Source of the DNA: Cunninghamia lanceolata
Lineage: Eukaryota; Streptophyta; Pinopsida; Cupressales; Cupressaceae
Direction of reading: 5' to 3'
NCBI GenBank assembly: GCA_027924645.1
Contig: BSBN01001965.1
Location: forward strand, 13,940,001 to 14,004,000
Length of the DNA stretch: 64,000 nt
The position numbers and the translations under genes were made by a program. Below, piece after piece: positions 46,457 to 58,230 of the stretch (positions within the stretch are counted from its first letter, which is position 1; the number at the start of each line of letters is the position of its first letter). Under the pieces are notes generated by a model. It worked only from the letters and a program-made list of their open reading frames with translations. It had not been told where the DNA came from and did not search any database.

Positions 46457-47340
46457 TTTGAATATCCTACCAAGTAAGTATTTCTAACCCTTTATATCTC
46501 GTGATGTGTTATGTGTTGTTTAAGCCTCTTGGGATGACCCATGATTCTCTTGTAAGGCCCGGGATACTAGGAGACTGCCTCTGTTGTGACCTTCTATTTG
46601 TATCATCATTCTTCTATATTGTGTCTCTCTGATTTCATTGTTGTGTGTTGTGTCTTACAGACATAGCATTGCGGTTGGTGACTTGGGGGAACCCTCCTAC
46701 ATGATTGTCCCTAAGACACTTGTTTCTCCTCTTTGATTTATTGTTTCCCTTCCTCTAGTGTTTCTATCTAGCGGGCGGATGATGAAAAACATTTATACTG
46801 ATGTGGACCTAGCATCCCTTTAGTGAGAAATTAAAAATTGGACTTAGTTCCTAATATGACGATGGGGTTGTAATATATTATCCATCAGTTGGCTAGTAGA
46901 AGCACTCTGTGCTTTCTATGTAGTGATTTTGATGATGTTTTTATCTCACTTACAAACCTTACCAATACTGCTGCTCCGTGCACTTTGTTTGTCTTTGAAT
47001 CTCGCCTTGGTGACACTCAGTTCAGAGATTTTCGTGATGTAGCCCCATGGTTATCCTTGATCTCTGAATTCGTAGTATAACCTTGGCTCTTTGTGTAAAT
47101 GATCATATGCATTGATGTTGTTGTTTATCATGATTATGTGGACACTAACATGTTTCTTGGAGGGATGTGTTTATGGGAACATTTGGCGATCGTAAAGTAC
47201 ATGTCACCTCCGGGGGGCATGAGTTTTGCGAAAGTCCATGTTCCCTTGTGTGTTTTCTTCCTACCTTAATGTTCTTGATATTGATGCATGATATCAACCA
47301 CCTTAAGGTGGGGGCATATATAAGCTAAGATGTCTATTGT
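46457..47340 (+). other. Internal 3' region, no domain seen
   Basis: Non-coding by appearance. A purine-rich AAGGTGGGGGCATA at about 47303 resembles a polypurine tract, but lies 850 bases before the 3' LTR. Confidence 0.4.
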
Positions 47341-47344
47341 AGAT

Positions 47345-48120
47345 GTTAGCAATGTGCTTGTCCTCAGGTGTAGTTTAAAGACTAGTGCGATGAGTACTTC
47401 CTACACTCTGAGTTTGTTTGCAAATAAATCAATCAATCAATCATCTTAAGCTCTCTATAGAGGTGGGGGTGGTGTATCTCTTGCCGAGAGTGCCCATCCT
47501 ATCATTTTCAAAAAGTCCTCATCAAGAGGCGAGGAGTAGTTCTGTGACTAACTCAACCCTTAAGCATGTCTTTGGTGATTGTTGTGGCGAAGCCCAATCG
47601 TCGGTGTGTACTTGTAATGTGCCTGAGATGGTGATGAGCCTAGAAATTGGAACACTCCATCGCTTGTCTGTCATGTTTTCTTTGTGTCTTCAAAGTGTGT
47701 GTGTGTTTGGCATGCTTGCTTTGTTTGGTGTGTCTGTTGCTCCATATGTAGTCTAAAGACTAGCGCGATGAGTGCTTCTTGCATTTTGGGAGGTTTGGTG
47801 TGTCTTACATGTATGTTGCCCCATATATGCAGTCTAAAGACCAGTGTGATGAGTGCTTCCTACATGATGGGAGGTGTGTTTACTTTCCTTGTACCTGCAT
47901 CTACATTTCATATATATGAGAAAAAGAAAAAGAAACATTCATGTCTTCTATGCATTAACTATCTTTTGTGCATCTGTTGTATTCTCCGTGTTTTCTGTAA
48001 CTGTAACTGTCTTCTCCATGTTTTGCGTGCTTGGCATTATCTTCAATGTGTTTGGCCTATCTTCTTTGCGCTTGGTGTGTTTTCTATGTTTGTTGACCTA
48101 ACTTTAATGCATGTATTGGT
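47345..48120 (+). repeat. Tandem repeats near the 3' end of the element
   Basis: A unit of about 75 bases containing AGT(C/T)TAAAGAC(T/C)AG(T/C)G(C/T)GATGAGT(G/A)CTTC starts near 47372, 47749 and 47831. From 47940 to 48110 a shorter degenerate unit, (A)TCTTCTCC(A/G)TGTTTT, recurs every 25 to 40 bases. The ORFs of 112 and 152 codons here are products of these repeats. Confidence 0.6.
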
Positions 48121-48155
48121 CTCACGTTTATACATACATTAAAGTGTGGGCTAAA

Positions 48156-49392
48156 TGTAACGTTGGAAAATGTCCCCTTGGGGGATTTTCCCTCCTAAGG
48201 TTTAGCTCCAGGGTCTTTTATCTACATTTAGGACATCTTACATCATATTTTGACATCCCAGTGAAATGAACCCTAAGTTTCATGGTAGATGGGACCTAGG
48301 GGGATCCCTTGAACTAATCCCTGATCAAAATAGGGAGGGAGGACTTGGGCACCCGCACCCTAGTCCTACCCTATTTTGGGTTAGGCCCAAATTTCAAGTG
48401 TCAGCTTATGACCATTATATAGGTCCTATGCCAACATGGTAAGTTTGAATTATGAAATTCTTGGTGGGAGTGTTTGTAGTTGCATGTATAAGCATGTTTA
48501 TACATTCATTTGTAAACTAGATGGACATTAGATGGCAATTTTGATTCATGAGCTTGTGTAGAAGTGATTCAAGGCATTCATTGTGTGTTAGAGCAGATAT
48601 TGTGTTGTTTATGTATTTATATTTGCAGATTTGAGCATCCATCCCCTCATGGCATGAAAAGCTTTTTCCTTCCATGAGATCTTCACTACAAGGTGACATC
48701 ATTTATGTTTTTTTGCCTCTGTCCTCCAAGGGCATGCACTATCTATCTGACAACAGTGTTCAGAAGACTTGAATGTCTCTCTGGGGCTTGACTGAGGCAA
48801 GCCTCTAAACACCACAACCCCCTCCCCATTTTTCATGTGATTGCAGGTTATAGGTTGAAGAAGTAGGAAAAGTGGAGTTGCATGAGAGTGTTGCAGAGTG
48901 TCAAAATTCCAGATCAAAGCTAAAAACAAGGACCTGGACTCGGGCACCCACCCATTAGTCCTCTGGATCCCGCAATGGAGAAATCTCTGAGATAGTAGGA
49001 ACAGGTTACAAATTTAACTTCCCAGATCTCGACAAAAATCAGGGCATTGGACTAGGGCACCTGCTCATTAGTCCCCGACTGTTCTGCTTCCCAAACTTCA
49101 AAAATATATATACATTTATCTGTCATTTTACGTCTTCCTGTCGCAGCATTTTCAGTAATTTATCCATTTGCTTCTGTATTTACATAATTAGGATTTTGAT
49201 GTATAATTGAGCATAATTGAGCATAATTGGCAATCAAATCATCCTAATCTAATCTTCCATGCATTCCTAAGTGACCAAGGGCCTGATAGTGCTTTGTCAC
49301 TCAACCCTAAGGTCCTTGAATGTATTAGGGTGAAAAGAGGATATACACAAAACTATCAAATCAAACCCTCTATCCAAATTCCACCATTTACA
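48156..49392 (+). repeat. 3' LTR of non-autonomous element
   Basis: Starts TGTAACGTTGG and ends CCATTTACA; aligned by eye with 42779-44023 it shows only scattered substitutions and a few small indels. The TATA box has decayed to TGTATAAG at 48485. Confidence 0.85.
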
Positions 49393-50178
49393 ATAACTTT
49401 TGTTCAAAACAATAGTAGCCAAGGCTAAGTTAGAAAAAGGAATGATATGTTTGAAGTAAGATTTTCTCTTAGGTAATTCGCACGAGATACTCTACAAAGA
49501 TGGTTGAGTGCATGATCATGATGGGCCAAACAATAGATATGGAGAAAAAATGCATCTACACTTAGCCAAAATCATGAAACAAAAATTTGACTTTTTCTTG
49601 GGCTCAAATAGAAGTTCAAAAGAGCTTTAGTAATCCCGAACCAAAATAGATATTTGTTTAGAATAGATATTCATTCTATAAATAGATATTTGTTTAGAAT
49701 AAAATGGATATCTATTTCATGAGTCATAATTATGTGACCACAATTCACGACCAATGGGGTTATATGGCCCACATCAACAAAAATAAATATCATATATTTT
49801 GAATATCCATTTTGGGCAATCCTGTATGTTCTCTTGTGCTAGTAAGTGATGGGCATCTTCATAGCAAGTGTTCAACAATTCATAGAGGTAAATTTTTTAA
49901 CTTAAATTGAATTCAAAATTAAATAAAAATTATTTAAATTAGTTTAGGATTTTAATTTGATTGAATGTATTTTATATTTGTATTGCAACATGAATTTCAT
50001 GTTTTTGAATTTGATTAAGTGTATGTTTTGTGCATTTTGAATTTTTCATATAGTTTACAGTTTTCAATTCAATTGAATGTAGTTTAGAGTTTAATTTTTA
50101 TTATGTTCTAAATGTTTAATTTAAATTGTTTATGTTTTGATAAAATGTTGTTTTGAAAAAGCTTGATTTTGAGATGAA
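49393..50178. other. Unclassified AT-rich stretch
   Basis: Contains a short local repeat, ATAGATATTTGTTTAGAATA, twice between 49645 and 49705. The last part may be the LINE 5' UTR. No gene. Confidence 0.45.
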
Positions 50179-51331
50179 ATGGAGTCTCCTCCAAATCCAA
50201 ACATAAAGAAGTTGCCTTCTTATGTAGACCTAATGAAAGAAAAAACCCCTGCTAGGACAGAAGAAGCACAAAATATGGCGGCTAAAAAGCTTTTTATGGT
50301 AGCTAGATCAACCTCAACAAGACACAAAGTCAATGGATATCTTCCTCAATCTGAATCAAGACCAAAAATTGTTATTAAGCAGGAGATGCTAGAAGAAACA
50401 ATCATCTACAAGGCTAATCATGATTTAATCTACAAGTTTACGAGAATATGCCCAACCCTAAACTTCCTACATGCATGGATTCATCAAAATTAGGAGCCCC
50501 ATGGTGAGTACTCCTTCTAGTTTATTAGTAATGTTATTTTATTGTTAGCTTCTCTTCCCTTGCCAACAAAGCCATGGCTTTGAATCAGAAAAGAAGAACT
50601 ATGGCCCTGCATATCTTTTTGTGCAACCCTAGAGAGTGATATGTGACCCACAAATTAAACTGATTACAATCTTAGTCTAGATCTGAATGTATGCACTTCC
50701 AATGGCATTCTAGTGTGAAAAGATATTGAAACTCAATGGTAACTCTATTTGAAGATTTTTGGGTGTTTCTAGAGACACAATAGAAGGAAAATCAATAATT
50801 TATGCTAGACTATGTGTGGAAATGGACCTCAGTTAACCCTTATTGGAAAAGATCAAGCTTGTAGTAAGCAACCTCTCTTGGGTTCAATGACTAGATTAAG
50901 AGGCCTTGCCCTTTAGATGCAAAGTCTACCATAAACATGGACGCTTAGTCTAATTCTGCCCAAATAACTTGAACTCAAAAATGGAGGTGCCTCTAGAGAC
51001 TCCAAATCCCACTAAGGAGGACAAGTGAACATCTAGTAGAGAATCAAATGACTCTTCTCAAAATGGTGAACCACAACATGATGGTTTTGAACAACCAAAA
51101 AAAAAGACAAAATAAAAAGGATGGCAAAGAGCAACCCCAACTCAAATCATCTAATAGATATGAGATATTCAAGAGACTAGCTAAGCAGGAAGAAGAACAG
51201 GTCATGGAAATAGTGGAAGAAATTGATGCAGAGCGGCCAGTAAAAGCATTCAAACTTGGCAGGAATTGTTATTTTTCACTCCATCACCAAGAGCTACCCA
51301 AATGTCTCCCTGACAAATCCCATCAGCCAGA
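50179..51331 (+). pseudogene. LINE ORF1, 5' part
   Basis: Starts at ATG 50179 and reads LPSYVDLMKEK, then NGYLPQSESRPKIVI, then YKFTRICPTLNFLHAWI, the pattern of plant L1 ORF1 proteins with a DUF4283-type nucleic-acid-binding domain. After 50493 the frame is broken. Translation near 50800-50960 gives LPFRCKVYHKHGRLV-FC, a zinc knuckle whose second Cys is changed to Tyr. The piece 51048-51331 is Lys/Gln-rich and stops at the insertion. Confidence 0.75.
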
Positions 51332-52686
51332 CAACAACCATCGGCAACTCTGAAAACTTATACACCAAAACCCATCTCACGTTGATGAGTATATCTCGTC
51401 TTTATTGCCTATTGGCAAGACATAATCTATCGGACTTCCCAAGCTAAGTTGTTCTGATGGCTAAGATTACACTGACACATACAAAATACAACCCACTGAG
51501 CTGGTTCCACTTGCCACTGCTGCCGGTCAACGAATGTATCTTTGCAATGTAAACCAAACATACAACTACCCTTTGACTGGTGCTGACCAACCCTTGTATC
51601 TGCGTAATGTATACTTCGACATACATTCAAAATATACAACACAAAATATACATCGGCCAAATATGCGTTGGAATATACCCTCTGATGATAGTTGACTGCT
51701 AACTTTCCCTTGTATCAACTCAATGTATATTTGAGATATACATTCGTCACATGCAAATCACGAAATGCAATTGAGGGATACACACGAACTATCTCAACCA
51801 TACAACTAAAGTATACACACAAATTGTATACAAAAGACATATACTAAAAAGTTGTATATCCCTTTGTATGCATTAAGGGTTTCTCTCTCCTTTGTATCTG
51901 CGAAGGCTTGTATGTTTCAACATACAACAATGATTATCCCAAAGTGATATACTCACAACATACAAATGCGATATACTCACGGATTGTATGTGACATACAA
52001 ACACTGTATATACATCAAATGTATATCAAAGGCAAAACCCTCAAAATTTCACAAATTTCACACAGAAAATCCTAAGATCGATCCGATCCACTTTCTTGGC
52101 AATTTTAACATAAATTTTCAATCTTCAAAACCTAACACATGAGGATGCTAGGGTAAACCATTGCATGCTATCACTCGACCCCAAAAACATGAAATGCACA
52201 AACGGAAAAATAGAAAAGAAACCTAAACTAATAACATGGCCATTCCACCGATTCAGAGGATTAACCGGTGGAATGGATAAACGAATCCATCCTGACTGCC
52301 AGATCAAGAAAATTGATTACACAGTAAAAACAATGTCAATAGGATCTTGATTCTTATTTCAGAAAATGTAAACAATCACTCTGTTTAGTTTCACAATTAA
52401 TTTCACAACTTTAGCAATGCCAATACTCCAAAACTATCTGTTCTATGCCCTCTCCCCTCAAATGGATCTGATTTAGACTTATAAATAACTACTCAGCAAG
52501 AGGTGTACAGACTCCATTCCCAGCGGCTGGGAGAAGACAACTAGCCTAACAAACTTTAAACTAACTGCTCAAAAACCTAGATTGACTTATAAACATAAGA
52601 ATTGGTCAAATGGACCTTATTACATCATAATGCATTAAACATACTATATTAAGACCTAATCTTGATTTTGAAGGGGTACTCCTGCA
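51332..52686 (-). mobile_element. 1,355-bp LTR-like insertion in LINE ORF1, TSD CCAGA
   Basis: CCAGA at 51327-51331 is repeated at 52687-52691, and joining the flanks at this duplication puts the two ORF1 pieces in the same frame. On the minus strand the insert starts TGCAGGAGTACCCC, like the chromovirus LTR start TGCAGGAGCACCC, so it is probably a solo LTR of a related family. Its other end reads GGTTGTTG rather than the usual CA. Confidence 0.75.
51530..52035 (-). repeat. TGTATACA word array
   Basis: About 25 words TGTATA, TATACA, ACATACAA and TTGTATG occur in both senses every 10 to 30 bases inside the LTR-like insertion. TGTATACA itself is a perfect palindrome. Confidence 0.7.
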
Positions 52687-53037
52687 CCAGAAATAATGAT
52701 AGAAAACACTACCGAGACTAAAGTCCCTCTTCTAGAATACTCTAACCTAAAGCAGGCAACAAAGTGTAATGACATGCCACAATCAGATATGACAAGTACT
52801 ATGATAGTGCATAACTTGGAAAAAATAATAATAAAGGATGTCAGCATGGGTATAGTAGAAAAGAACAGAAAAAAGCCACAACTAGGGATCAGTCAGAAAG
52901 AAAAGTGTCCAAAGAACAATAACTCTCAAAAAGTGGGCAGAAAATTAGCTAAGGAATTGATAGCATCTCAAGGAGAGAAAATGATTACTAAAGGATTGGT
53001 GAGGCCACTAGACTCCTACTTATCAAAAGGTAATTAA
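52687..53037 (+). pseudogene. LINE ORF1, 3' part
   Basis: Continuation of ORF1 after the insertion: IENTTETKVPLLEYSNLKQ and a Lys-rich tail to a stop at 53037. It is open throughout, which fits a fairly recent insertion upstream. Lys-rich tails of this kind are normal for the end of plant L1 ORF1. Confidence 0.65.
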
Positions 53038-53059
53038 TGATTATACAATAATGGAACAT

Positions 53060-53750
53060 TGAGGTTTTAAACATTAGAACCCATAAAGTTGTTGTACGTA
53101 GGTTGTTAGGAGAAAGTAAAACTAACTTTTTACTAATTCAAGAGATAAAAATATCTCTAGGTATCATATGTAGTACTGTCAACAACATTTGGAGGGGAGC
53201 TAGCCATATGGAAGTGGCTACCTAAGAAGCTTCTGGAGGGGTAGATACTCTCTGGAACTCTCTTGAATGGACAACAATAGAGCATATAGCTGGTAGGGAT
53301 GTCCTCACATCACTTTTTAAGAATAATGTGACTGTTAAGAAGATTTTAATCACAAACTTCTATGGCGCTCAAAATTTGGATGGATTGATTGGTTAATGGA
53401 TAGCGGTACATAGTATGATATTTTCAAGAGAGGAGCTAGATTGGATTGTTGTAGGATATTTTAATGTTAAATTACCCTCTGGAGATCAAGAAGGTGGAAT
53501 CCTGACTCTAGACCCTGGAGATTAGTATATGATTGCTCAGTTTCATGATTTACACTTAGTGGATATTAAATGTCTAGGAATCAAATACACTTGGACTAAT
53601 AAGAGAAGTGAACCTTATGGTAGGAAAGTGAAGCTAGACAATTTTTTAGTTTCTAAGGAAGCTTTTGTAAAATGGAACCTTGATCTTTAGATTTTAGAGG
53701 GCCCCATCTCAGATCATTCACTCATTCTTTTTGAAGGCAGGATAAAAAAT
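53060..53750 (+). pseudogene. LINE endonuclease domain
   Basis: Translation across stops gives motifs of the APE-type endonuclease in order: ITNFYGAQ, DWIVVGYFNV (GGDFN position, with two changes), GIKYTWTNKR, KLDNFLVS (position of LDR) and GPISDHSLIL with the catalytic S-D-H. The strand-nicking activity is certainly lost. Confidence 0.7.
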
Positions 53751-55660
53751 GGTAAGTATCACAAACCCTTCAAATTTGAAACCTTTTGGTTGTAAAAAGA
53801 ACTCCAAAAAAATTCTAAATGGTGGAAAGAGGGTTGCCCATTAAATAGGACTCCGATGTTTAAATTCCACAAGCAATCTCATCATGTCAAGGATTAACTG
53901 AAAGGCTGGAAGTGAATAAACATGTTAGACTTATAGACTCAAAGAGCCCCTTTGGTGGCTAGATGGGATGAGATTAAAAAATAATTTAGGGATGGAACAA
54001 TCAAAAAATAACTAAAAGAAGAGGATGATACCTTGTGTAATGTAGTTGAAGATATTGACAAACAGGAGGAGAGCTAGAACCACATGGTTACTAGAAGGTG
54101 ATAGGAACACTAATTTTTTTCACCAGACTACTTGTACTAGAAGACAAAGGAACAAGTTAGAATCCCTCCAGGATGAGTTGGGGCACACCTTTAACACTAT
54201 TCCATACTTTCACTCACATTCCATGAACTAATTTACCAATTTATTTAAGGAGAGCAGAGAGTAAGATGAAGAGTCTCAACAAGAAGTCCTTGCCACCATA
54301 CCCTCCTTGGTCTTTGAAGCTAAAAACCAAGTCCTCTTGAATCCCACTGATATTGAGGAAGTGAGGAAAGTTGTCTTTGGAATGAGTATTAGAAAAAATC
54401 TAGGGTTTGACAGCTTCCCAATTGAATTTTTTAGACTTTTTGGGATGATTTGCAGAAAAAATTAATGGTTGTAATAGAGGAATCTTTAAGAAATAAGAAA
54501 ATGCTCAAAGAATTGAATCAAACTCTTATTTCCTTAATCCCAAAAGAGGAAAGGTTTCTTATTTCTACTTATAAGCCTATTGATTTATGCAATTTGATAT
54601 ATAAAATAATCACAACTGTGATTGCAGAGTGGCTTAAACCTCTTCTTCATAAAATTATTTCCCCTAAACAAGGAAGCTTTGTCTAGGGAGACAAATACTA
54701 GATGGTGTTCTTTTAGCTTAGGAGGTAATTCACTCAATGCAAAATTCTGGTAATAGATGTATGTTTATTAATTTGGATATGTCAAAGGCTTATGACAAGG
54801 TCGAGTGGAGATTATTGTCAAGAATGTTGGCAAAATTTAGATTCTCCCAAGAATGGATATATTGGATCATGAGATATGTTTGTTCTCTGACATACTCCAT
54901 TTTAATCAATAGACTTCCTTCTGAACCTTTTGGTGCCACCCATGGTCTTTTCCAAGGGGATTTGTGTTCCTCGTACCTTTTTCTCATATTAGGTGAAGGC
55001 TTGGGTAGACTCTTCTTGAAGAGAAGACAACAAAGATTGTTAACTGGTATCAAGGTTGGTGATGAAGTTTTATCTCACCTTAAATTTGTGGATGATATTG
55101 GCTTGGTGGGGGTGGCCACCTACATGGAAGCAAGAATGATTAGAGATACTCTTAATACCCATCTCAATGCAACAAACTAGGTCATCAATGCTCAGAAATC
55201 CAAAGTGGTGTTCTTTAATCTTGAGAAAAGATTTCAAAATAGAATTTTAGGAATTTTGGTATTCACAAAAACCTCTTTGTCAATTGTGTATTTAGGAGTT
55301 CCTCTGCATTTCAAAAAATTGAGGATGATGGTCTGGAGGAGTCTCTTGAAGCGTATCTAAAATAAACTTAATCATTGGTCCCACAAATGGATAAACTTTG
55401 GAGGAAGACTTAATTTTCTATAGTCAGTTGTTTAGGCTATGCCAACTTATAAATTATCCATCCTTGTTGCTCCTCAAACCATTTGGAAAGAGTTGGATAA
55501 GATGGCAAGGAAATTTCTATGGAGTAGAACAAAGGAAGAGAGAAAGTGGACTCTGGTAAGTTGGGAGAAAGTAACTCAGCCCAAGCTAAAGGGACATCTA
55601 AGTCTAAGAAAAATTGAACTGAATAATAAAGTGTTGGCTAGAAAACTATACTAGAGGTGG
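53751..55660 (+). pseudogene. LINE reverse transcriptase
   Basis: RT motifs run in order: LIPKEE (54538), YRPI-type KPIDLCNLIYKI, KQGSFV, MFINLDMSKAYDKVEW (54757-54807), FQGDLCSSYLF (usual QGDPLSP-LF) and the catalytic FVDD at 55085-55096 in place of F-A-D-D. Frames at 54450-54686 and 54737-55180 are open; stops lie between and after. The stretch 55439-55654 (MARKFLWSR and WEKVTQPK-GHL) is the connection region downstream. Confidence 0.85.
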
Positions 55661-56790
55661 ATATCCCAACCCACCTCTCTTTTGAGTAGAGTTATAACTA
55701 GTAAATACTTGGGACTAACAAACTTGTATGAGTTGAGCCTACTCCCCTTAACTGGTAATGGTTCCTTAGTGTGGTAGGCCCCAAGGCTTGGATCCCAGGT
55801 GGTGAAAGATGGACTGTTTTGGAAAGTTGGAAGAGGAGATAAGACATGTTTTTGAACTAATTCTTAGGATCAGAATCCTCCTATCATTGGAGAATTTTTT
55901 AAATTGCAACCTTTGAAAACAACCATGGAAAGTGTTGCAAGGTGTGTGCCCTTGGTCTCCTTGTGTTGTACAGCGCAACTCTAGGGTTCATGACAAGGCT
56001 TAACCACCTCCTGTGGATTTATTAACTCTAGCAATTGTACGAGGCATTAACAAATTGATCTTTTGGTACAACATCAACCATCTTTCTAACAATTGGTATC
56101 AGAGCCTAGGTCACAGGTTCAAACCCCTCGCTTGCAGTAGGTGGGATTATTGCAAGGTGTGTTCCCTTGGTCTCCTTGTGCTATGCAGCACAGCGCTTGG
56201 GTTCGTGACAAGGCTTAACCGCCTCTCATGGATTCATTAACTCTGGCGGTTGTATTAGGCATTAACAGGTCAATCTTTTTGTGCAACGACAACTGTCTTT
56301 CTAACAGAAAGTAAGAGTTGGATCAGGATAGAAAGTTACTTCAACCATTGTCAACTCTAGAACTATAGATTTAAGCAATTTAAGAAGTTGAATGAGTAGC
56401 CAATCCAAATACCTTTGGAACTATCTTCAATCATTAATAGAATATTTATTGAATGATTCCTCATAGGTAGTGATGAGAAGGATGACATAGCATGGGGCCA
56501 TGGAAGCCTTGATGTCTATATAGTTAAAGCAAGCTACAACATGATTCTTTCTGAACCTCCCCTGCTTCTTGTCAAGTTAAGGACTGGAGAAGGATTTGGC
56601 AACCCAAAGGCTGGCCTAAAGTTAATTTTTTTGCTTGGATGTTCATGCATAATGGAATTCTCACTTTTGAGAACCTAATACGTAGAGGAGTCAATGGTCC
56701 TTCTTGATATGTTCTATGCTAAAAAAATGAGGAAACATTTGATGACCTAATGTTTGAATACCCTTTTACACGCTAGATCTAGGAGCGATG
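55661..56790 (+). pseudogene. LINE ORF2 C-terminal zinc-binding region
   Basis: Apart from the TRIM at 55933-56306, translation near 56590-56780 gives PKAGLKLIF and FFAWMFMHNGILTFENL-RRGV, the pattern of the zf-RVT domain at the end of plant L1 ORF2 (F-x-W-x5-G-x-L-T). Its Cys residues are only partly preserved. The end of the element is removed by the LTR at 56840. Confidence 0.65.
55933..56306 (+). mobile_element. TRIM element, 374 bp, TSD GAAAG
   Basis: Two 159-base LTRs (55933-56091 and 56148-56306) flank a 56-base middle. The first starts TGTTGCAAGGTGTG and both end CTTTCTAACA. The middle has a perfect PBS TGGTATCAGAGCC at 56094-56106 and a purine-rich GCAGTAGGTGGGATTA before the second LTR. 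GAAAG stands at 55928-55932 and at 56307-56311. This is a complete terminal-repeat retrotransposon in miniature, non-coding and dependent on other elements. Confidence 0.9.
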
Positions 56791-56839
56791 GTTCTCTACT
56801 TACAAAATTAGAGATAAGGGTGATTTGAATAGAAATAAC

Positions 56840-57850
56840 TGTAGACACCCAAAATTGACCCATTTCATTATTTATGCATTAAACTCATATTGCATCACAT
56901 ACATCATTTATGTCTGACATACTCATAATTAATTAAATTGTTTTCTTCTTAATTAATTAAATAAATTTTATTTATTTAATTAATCTTCATTATTCTTATT
57001 CTTTCTGTCTATGGTTAAATATTTTTTAATTATTTAATCATTTCATTATTCCTCTATTAATTAAATAAATTGTCTTTATTTAATTAATTGTGTTTATTCC
57101 TCTATTTTTCATCTATGATTAAATAATTTTAATTATTTAATCATTCTCACTTTCTCTCCATCAATAAATAAATAAAATTAAAATATTTTATTTACTTTCC
57201 CCACTTGCACATGAATTAAATAAATTTTATTTATTTAATTCATCTATTCCCTCTATTCTTATCCCACTCCTCCACTTTCTCCTATAAATGTGTGAGCGTG
57301 CTTTTTCACCCCTAAAAATAGAGAAAACTCAAATGTGTGGGAAAAAGTCAAAAAGAATTCAAAAATCAATCCATAACTCATCCAACCCTCAAAAAAGTTA
57401 AAAAGTGTGCTATTTTGAGAGAAGAATCTTATCCTCTTCAAACCCCACTAATCCTTTTTCAAAAATAACTTTTTTTAGGGACACATGGCACGTGCACATT
57501 CATCCTCTCCTCTCGATCATTCTCAGCCATTGATCTTTCCTTTCATCCTCCACCATTGATCATCTTTCCTCTAAGTCTATAAATACTCTCATATTCTCTC
57601 ATTTTCACATCCTCAATCATATAGCATCAAAATTATCTTCATTTGCATAACATCTTGAGCATCCATGGTAGCTTTCTGTAGTGTAGTTGCATACTTTGAG
57701 GATTAATCCACAATAACACCAAGAAATCACATAAACTGGGTGATATTATTGCATTGTGTTTCCTTTGTTTGCATTTAGTTTAGAGTTCTTGAAGGTAGTG
57801 TAGGTTTGTTGTTTTAATTTGATTTGAACAATGGAATTTTTCTATGTACA
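56840..57850 (+). repeat. 5' LTR of gypsy element
   Basis: Starts TGTAGACACCCAAAATTG, ends TCTATGTACA. U3 is full of TTTAATTAA. TATAAATA lies at 57578. It is homologous to the minus-strand LTR at 29626-30641, with nearly the same length. Confidence 0.8.
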
Positions 57851-57852
57851 CA

Positions 57853-57875
57853 TTTTGGCACACCCGATGGGACCC
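57853..57875 (+). promoter_or_regulatory. PBS-like site of gypsy element
   Basis: TTTTGGCACACCCGATGGGA follows the LTR. The form TTTTGGC...GGGA is typical of Tat/Athila-like gypsy elements (TTTTGGCGCC...GGGGA); the exact primer is uncertain. Confidence 0.55.
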
Positions 57876-57929
57876 CTAGCTTGATTAGTTTTAGTTTTTC
57901 CTTGCTAAAACTATTTTTTTGAGAAGTTG

Positions 57930-58230
57930 CAGATATAGGTGCACCTCTGGTTAATTGCAGGTTGCAGAGTTTTATGTCACCTTTGGTACTTCTATCTCGC
58001 CTATGGTATCACAGAAAATTGTAGTTGGTGGATTTCATATCACTTTTGCAACATAGTGCGTCACATATGGCTGATCAGATCACCTTTGTAGAGTTTTAAG
58101 CAGTTTTAAGTTGCAGTTGTACAGTAGTAAGTCACAGTTGTAAAGGGCTATCTCACCTATGGTAATTTTCTAATTGCATTTGAAACACAGTAAATCGCAT
58201 TTGGATATTTTCATATGCCTCTGATTTTGC
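57930..58230 (+). repeat. TCACCTTTGG / TCGCAGTTG word array, first block
   Basis: Words TCACCTTTGG, TCGCCTATGG, TCACATATGG, GTTGCAGTTG and GTCACAGTTG recur every 20 to 35 bases in the leader. Confidence 0.65.

Larger units (their letters stand above)
42779..49392 (+). mobile_element. Non-autonomous LTR retrotransposon with a private ORF
   Basis: Two LTRs of about 1,245 and 1,237 bases flank a 4.1-kb internal region that lacks RT, integrase and protease. The LTRs start TGTAA(T/C)GT and end TTTACA and are strongly alike throughout. The internal region has a PBS-like site, a tandem-repeat leader, one acidic ORF and a repeat-rich 3' part. No clear TSD (AGTTC left, ATAAC right), so flanks have changed or ends are off by a few bases. 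It is LARD-like: it must have used proteins of another element. Confidence 0.8.
50179..56839 (+). mobile_element. L1-type LINE, decayed, with two insertions
   Basis: A non-LTR retrotransposon with ORF1 (50179-53037), endonuclease, reverse transcriptase and a C-terminal zinc-binding region (to about 56790). It is split by a 1,355-bp insertion in ORF1 and a 374-bp TRIM in ORF2. The right end is cut by the gypsy LTR at 56840, so no poly-A tail is visible. Many stops and frameshifts show it is old. Confidence 0.85.

Noticed and set aside
47418..48142. ORFs of 112 and 152 codons in the 3' part of the non-autonomous element
   Set aside because: Cys/Leu-rich frames made of tandem repeats; no conserved motif, no frame continuity between units.
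56094..56140. tRNA-derived SINE (GGTTCAAACCCC B-box)
   Set aside because: The segment lies between two direct 159-base LTRs and starts with a perfect PBS; a TRIM with TSD explains it better.
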